In this document: one piece after another, positions 6,215-8,386 of the stretch
Numbering within the stretch: position 1 is the stretch's first letter
How the letters are laid out: each line of letters starts with the position of its first letter
Assembly (NCBI GenBank): GCA_011390055.1
Contig: JAABTC010000059.1
Span: 1-8,386, forward strand
Direction: 5' to 3'
DNA from: Burkholderiales bacterium
GTDB lineage: Bacteria; Pseudomonadota; Gammaproteobacteria; Burkholderiales; Burkholderiaceae_C
DNA: 8,386 bases
Notes under the pieces: generated by a model
The model's database searches: none
What the model was told of the DNA's origin: nothing
The model's input: the letters and a program-made list of their open reading frames with translations, nothing else
Made by a program: the position numbers and the translations under genes

Positions 6215-6677
6215 TGCCGAAGCACACACTCATCGGGTCACCGATGTAGGTGCCGTAGGCCGCGATGCGACGGAAGCCGCAGCCCGAATACAGCGCGATC
6301 GCCGGGCGCTGCCGGCGTCCGGTTTCGAGCACCAGTTCGCGGTAGCCCAGGCGCTGCGCATGCGCCTCGAGCTGCGTCAGCACGGCGCGTCCCACGCCTT
6401 GTCGGCGCACCGCACGCGTGACGAACATGCGGCGCAACTCGCCGACGAAGGGCGTGTACGCGCGCAGCGCGCCGCAGCCCACGGCCTGGCCATCGCGGCA
6501 GGCCAGCAGGTAGACGTCGCGCTCGCCCAGCGGCGGGTTGTGCGGCGGCGGCGAGTCGGGCGCGAACAGCTCGGGGTAGAGCGCGCACGCTTCGAGCGCC
6601 GCCTCGGCCAGCAGACGCAGGGCCTGGGGGTGTTGCGCGTCGACGGCCTGGATGTCCAGCGTGACGGCGTTCAGCAC
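6204..6677 (-). CDS. GNAT family N-acetyltransferase
   Basis: A 157-residue GNAT-fold protein. Motif A runs through GELRRMFVTRAVRRQGVGRA (80-98), with the acetyl-CoA pyrophosphate loop QGVGRA at 93-98. LETG (117-120), ALYSGCGFRRI (128-138) and the end YIGDPMSVCFGK are typical of a widespread subgroup of small-molecule acetyltransferases. It transfers an acetyl group from acetyl-CoA to an unknown amine acceptor. There is no in-frame ATG before residue 84, so the start must be a non-ATG codon: the GTG at 6677 lies 8 nt after the stop of the upstream gene, giving the normal family length and likely coupled translation. The open frame to 7010 lies antisense-free but out of frame inside the amidohydrolase gene and is rejected. 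Last gene of the minus-strand operon; the stop is TAG within a 9-bp tandem repeat. Confidence 0.85.
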   Translation of the reverse strand: MLNAVTLDIQAVDAQHPQALRLLAEAALEACALYPELFAPDSPPPHNPPLGERDVYLLACRDGQAVGCGALRAYTPFVGELRRMFVTRAVRRQGVGRAVLTQLEAHAQRLGYRELVLETGRRQRPAIALYSGCGFRRIAAYGTYIGDPMSVCFGKRL

Positions 6678-6685
6678 GGCGGCCG

Positions 6686-7528
6686 TCAAGGCCGCCAGCC
6701 GATCATCGTGCGCACCAGGTCGTGCAGCAGTGGCGCGATCTCGGCGGCGCGCTCGGCCTGCCAGTGCCGCGGCGCGTCCTCGTCGAGGTAGCAGCGCCAG
6801 CACATCTCGAGCTGCACCGCGTGCACCTGCCAGGCCGGCCGGCCGTAGCGCCGGGTGATGAAGCCGCCCTTGAAGCGGCCGTCGGTCACGTGTTCGTAGC
6901 GCTGCTGGCCGTTCAACACTTCGCCCAAGGCCCGGCTCAGCGAGGCGGCGCAACTCTGGCCCGCGGCGGTACCCAGGTTCAGGTGCGGCAAGCGACCTTC
7001 GAAGAGCCACGGCAGCTCCGACTTGATGCTGTGCGCATCGAACAGCACGGCATGGCCGTGCGCGGCCTGCAGGCGCGCCAGCTCGGCGCCCAGTGCGTCG
7101 TGGTACGGCTGCCAGGCGTGCGCGATGCGCTCGGCGATGTCGCTCTCGGTCGGCTCCAACCCCGGCCGGTACAGCGGCTGGCCGCTGAAGAAGCGTGTGG
7201 GCACCAGCCCGGTGTTGTTGACGCCGGGGTACATCGGCGTGTCTTCGCGCGGGCGGTTCAGGTCGATCACGTAGCGGCTGTAACGCGGCACGATCAGGCT
7301 CGCACCCATGTCGCGCACGAAGTCGTAAAGGCGGTCGAGGTGCCAGTCGGTGTCTTCGACGCCCGCGGCGCGCGGATCGAGCCGCGCGGTCAGCCCGGCG
7401 GGCAAGCCGGTGCCGGCATGCGGCACGCTCACCAGCAGCGGCGTTCGGCCCCGATGCAGCGTGTAGGCAGGCGCGTCGTCGCTGAACAACTTCGGAAGGT
7501 TCAAGGCAGGCTGCTGCCGTACAGGCAC
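6686..7528 (-). CDS. hutG: N-formylglutamate amidohydrolase family protein (HutG-like)
   Basis: A 280-residue protein of the N-formylglutamate amidohydrolase family. Characteristic segments are VSVPHAGTGLP (33-43), EDTDWHLDRLYDF (58-70), SRYVIDLNRP (84-93), VLFDAHSIKSELP (161-173), GGFITRRYGRP (221-231) and QLEMCWRCYLDE (239-250); the His, Asp and Glu residues in these blocks are candidate zinc ligands and catalytic residues. HutG releases formate and glutamate from N-formylglutamate in histidine degradation. Here no other hut gene is visible, so a related amide substrate is possible. The GTG at 7528 overlaps the upstream gene by 28 nt. The TTG at 7504 would overlap its TGA by 4 nt (TTGA) and is a real alternative start; neither has a clear Shine-Dalgarno sequence. 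The acetyltransferase follows after 8 nt. Family assignment is firm; the exact start and in vivo substrate are not. Confidence 0.88.
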   Translation of the reverse strand: MPVRQQPALNLPKLFSDDAPAYTLHRGRTPLLVSVPHAGTGLPAGLTARLDPRAAGVEDTDWHLDRLYDFVRDMGASLIVPRYSRYVIDLNRPREDTPMYPGVNNTGLVPTRFFSGQPLYRPGLEPTESDIAERIAHAWQPYHDALGAELARLQAAHGHAVLFDAHSIKSELPWLFEGRLPHLNLGTAAGQSCAASLSRALGEVLNGQQRYEHVTDGRFKGGFITRRYGRPAWQVHAVQLEMCWRCYLDEDAPRHWQAERAAEIAPLLHDLVRTMIGWRP

Positions 7529-7926
7529 AAGGCCGAAATTTCGCGTTCGACGTCGATCGGGAAGCCGCGTCGGCCGGTACGCCGGTCGTTCAGCAGGTGG
7601 TCGAACATGCGCGTGCGCGCTTCACTGTCGGGCCAGGACTCGGCCATCGCATTGACGATGCGCGGATAGCGCTCGATCGTGACTTGCGGTCGGATGTTGG
7701 GGGGCAGGTCGCGCACCCAGTCCATGGCCATGCCCGTCAATGCGCGGTCGGTGGGCAGTTGGGTGCGGCGGGTCTTGGCCCAGTAGCCCGGCACGCCGTC
7801 GAGCACACGCTCCACCCCGACCGGCAGTTCGTCGAGCGCAGCGCGTGCCGAATCGAGCGACGCGGGCTCGAAGTCGAGCACGCCCGAGGCTGTCGGCTTG
7901 AATCGGGGCGGGGGGGGCGGTGGCAT
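7501..7926 (-). CDS. Hypothetical protein, first gene of the HutG-GNAT operon
   Basis: A 141-residue protein that I do not recognise as a named domain family. It begins MPPPPPPRFKP, a proline run, followed by a soluble mixed-charge region. The C-terminal third is the most protein-like and most likely conserved part: IERYPRIVNAMAESWPD (85-100 region), MFDHLLNDRRTGRRGFP (107-123) and VEREISAL. There is no signal peptide or transmembrane segment, so it is probably cytoplasmic. The DRRTGRRGFP stretch is strongly basic and could bind nucleic acid or phosphate, but this is only a composition argument. It is upstream of and overlaps the HutG-like gene, so the two are probably co-translated. The start is taken at the ATG at 7926; a GTG at 7959 would add 11 residues. 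A C8 tract lies within codons 4-7. The frame is open, has the regular codon bias of the neighbours and ends neatly at the next gene. Confidence 0.72.
   Translation of the reverse strand: MPPPPPPRFKPTASGVLDFEPASLDSARAALDELPVGVERVLDGVPGYWAKTRRTQLPTDRALTGMAMDWVRDLPPNIRPQVTIERYPRIVNAMAESWPDSEARTRMFDHLLNDRRTGRRGFPIDVEREISALCLYGSSLP
7910..7917. repeat. Homopolymer tract, eight G (C8 in the coding strand)
   Basis: Eight consecutive G residues on the plus strand read as C8 in codons 4-7 of the minus-strand hypothetical gene, encoding part of its proline run. Tracts of this length are prone to polymerase slippage and to sequencing indels; a change of one base would shift the frame directly after the start codon. 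Confidence 0.75.
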
Positions 7927-7960
7927 GGGAATGGCGTGGCGAGGTCGACGTATTTTCACT

Positions 7961-7972
7961 GGGCTGCAGCCC
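7961..7972. repeat. Perfect 12-bp palindrome GGGCTGCAGCCC
   Basis: The palindrome has no spacer, which favours a dimeric protein binding site over a hairpin. It sits 35 nt upstream of the ATG of the minus-strand hypothetical gene (start 7926), where a regulator could act on that operon. A further short inverted repeat (CCGCT-TC-AGCGG, 7971-7982) abuts it. Function is inferred only from position and symmetry. Confidence 0.4.
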
Positions 7973-7983
7973 GCTTCAGCGGC

Positions 7984-8012
7984 AATGTGTCACGCCCGGC
8001 GTGGGTTTTCAA
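7984..8012 (-). promoter_or_regulatory. Possible sigma-70 promoter of the hypothetical-hutG-GNAT operon
   Basis: On the minus strand TTGAAA (8012-8007, five of six matches to the -35 consensus) is followed after 17 nt by CACATT (7989-7984, three of six to the -10 consensus). Transcription would start near 7977, leaving a leader of about 50 nt that contains the 12-bp palindrome. The -10 box is weak, so this is a low-confidence call. Confidence 0.22.
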
Positions 8013-8063
8013 GCGCGGCCGCCTTGCGCAGGACCTCGTGGGGTTCGAATGGGCACGTTTTGC

Positions 8064-8080
8064 GCGCCCCACTGTGGCGC
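8064..8080. promoter_or_regulatory. Operator-like imperfect palindrome upstream of the transporter gene
   Basis: GCGCCCCA and TGTGGCGC are arranged around a single central C, with seven of eight base pairs symmetric. The site ends 13 nt before the CACAAT box of the transporter gene and so covers the expected -35 region. That position would suit a repressor or activator site. There is no loop for a stable hairpin. No regulator is encoded nearby. Confidence 0.35.
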
Positions 8081-8093
8081 TGGCGGCGCACCC

Positions 8094-8099
8094 CACAAT
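8094..8099 (+). promoter_or_regulatory. Putative -10 box for the EamA transporter gene
   Basis: CACAAT lies exactly 6 nt before the ATG at 8106, inside CCCACAATCGGC (8092-8103). Sequence and spacing to the start codon are the same as for the exonuclease gene at 3143. No Shine-Dalgarno sequence fits in the six intervening bases, so a leaderless mRNA is inferred. No good -35 box is seen. Confidence 0.45.
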
Positions 8100-8105
8100 C
8101 GGCCG

Positions 8106-8386
8106 ATGCCCCTCGCCGCCCTCCTGCTGGTGTTGGCCGCGGCGCTGCTGCACGCGGTGTGGAACATCGCTGCCAAGCATGCCGGCGGCAACCACCACTT
8201 CGCCTTGCTCAGCGTGCTCATCACCTGTGCTCTGTGGGCGCCGGCAGCGGTGTGGTTCGGCGTGGGCGAAGCTGGCGCGTGGGGCCCGCGCGAGTGGTTC
8301 GTGCTGGCCGCCAGCGCAGCGGTGCATTCGCTGTACTTCACGGTCCTGTTGACGGGCTACCGCAAGGCTGACCTGACCGTGGTCTA
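8106..8386 (+). CDS. EamA/DMT family transporter, N-terminal part (partial)
   Basis: The frame is open from ATG 8106 to the window end, giving 93 residues of a longer membrane protein. Three hydrophobic segments are visible at about residues 2-22, 31-52 and 62-83. The HAVWN motif (16-20) followed by Lys24 at the end of the first helix, and GYRKADLTVV (84-93) at the end of the third, are typical of EamA-domain drug/metabolite transporters, which usually have ten helices from two EamA repeats and sit in the inner membrane. Substrates range from amino acids to nucleotide or drug-like metabolites and cannot be predicted here. It is divergent from the hypothetical-hutG-GNAT operon across 179 bp and seems to have its own leaderless promoter. 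The family call is good; the end of the gene is outside the window. Confidence 0.85.
   Translation, partial: MPLAALLLVLAAALLHAVWNIAAKHAGGNHHFALLSVLITCALWAPAAVWFGVGEAGAWGPREWFVLAASAAVHSLYFTVLLTGYRKADLTVV

Noticed and set aside
7961..8080. Looping between the two palindromes, whose centres are about 105 bp apart (near ten helical turns)
   Set aside because: The two palindromes have different sequences, so there is no reason to think one protein binds both; the spacing may be chance.
1..8386. CRISPR arrays, tRNA or rRNA genes, insertion sequences, prophage or toxin-antitoxin genes
   Set aside because: No regularly spaced repeats, cloverleaf-like sequences, transposase or integrase motifs, or small paired toxin-like frames were found on either strand.

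Overview
The window reads as a chromosomal segment of a high-GC betaproteobacterium, most likely of the Burkholderiales. The grounds are uniformly high GC with strong G/C third positions, the gene order aspS - nudB - EEP phosphatase - clsB, and ACAAT-type -10 boxes placed directly against start codons. This is inference from composition and synteny; no marker gene fixes the genus.

Layout. (1) 1-2700, plus strand: the last codons of aspS, then nudB (folate pathway Nudix hydrolase), a YbhP-like endonuclease/exonuclease/phosphatase-fold protein, and a ClsB-type cardiolipin synthase. They are closely packed, with an ATGA overlap between nudB and ybhP, and look like one transcription unit. (2) 2718-3092, minus strand: a small DUF805 membrane protein, convergent with clsB. 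(3) 3093-3142: a 50-bp divergent promoter region with a -10-like box for each strand, each 6-8 nt from its start codon, which suggests leaderless or near-leaderless mRNAs. (4) 3143-6161, plus strand: a DNA ligase-associated metallo-beta-lactamase-fold exonuclease and an ATP-dependent DNA ligase, two members of a known four-gene bacterial DNA repair set. The helicase and metallophosphoesterase partners are not next to them. The two genes are separated by a perfect 16-bp inverted repeat (REP-like), whose left arm supplies the exonuclease stop codon. (5) 6204-7926, minus strand: an unrecognised 141-residue protein, an N-formylglutamate amidohydrolase-family enzyme (HutG-like) and a GNAT acetyltransferase. 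These three genes are overlapping or nearly abutting and read as one coupled operon, convergent with the ligase. (6) 7927-8105: a 179-bp divergent intergenic region with two palindromes and a promoter box. (7) 8106-8386, plus strand: the start of an EamA/DMT-family transporter, cut by the window end.

Most of this is ordinary chromosome. No CRISPR array, tRNA, rRNA, prophage or insertion sequence was seen. The points most worth a second look are the repeat inside the two-gene repair unit, the matching CACAAT-N6-start promoter signature at two unlinked genes, and the uncharacterised small protein coupled to the HutG-like enzyme and the acetyltransferase.
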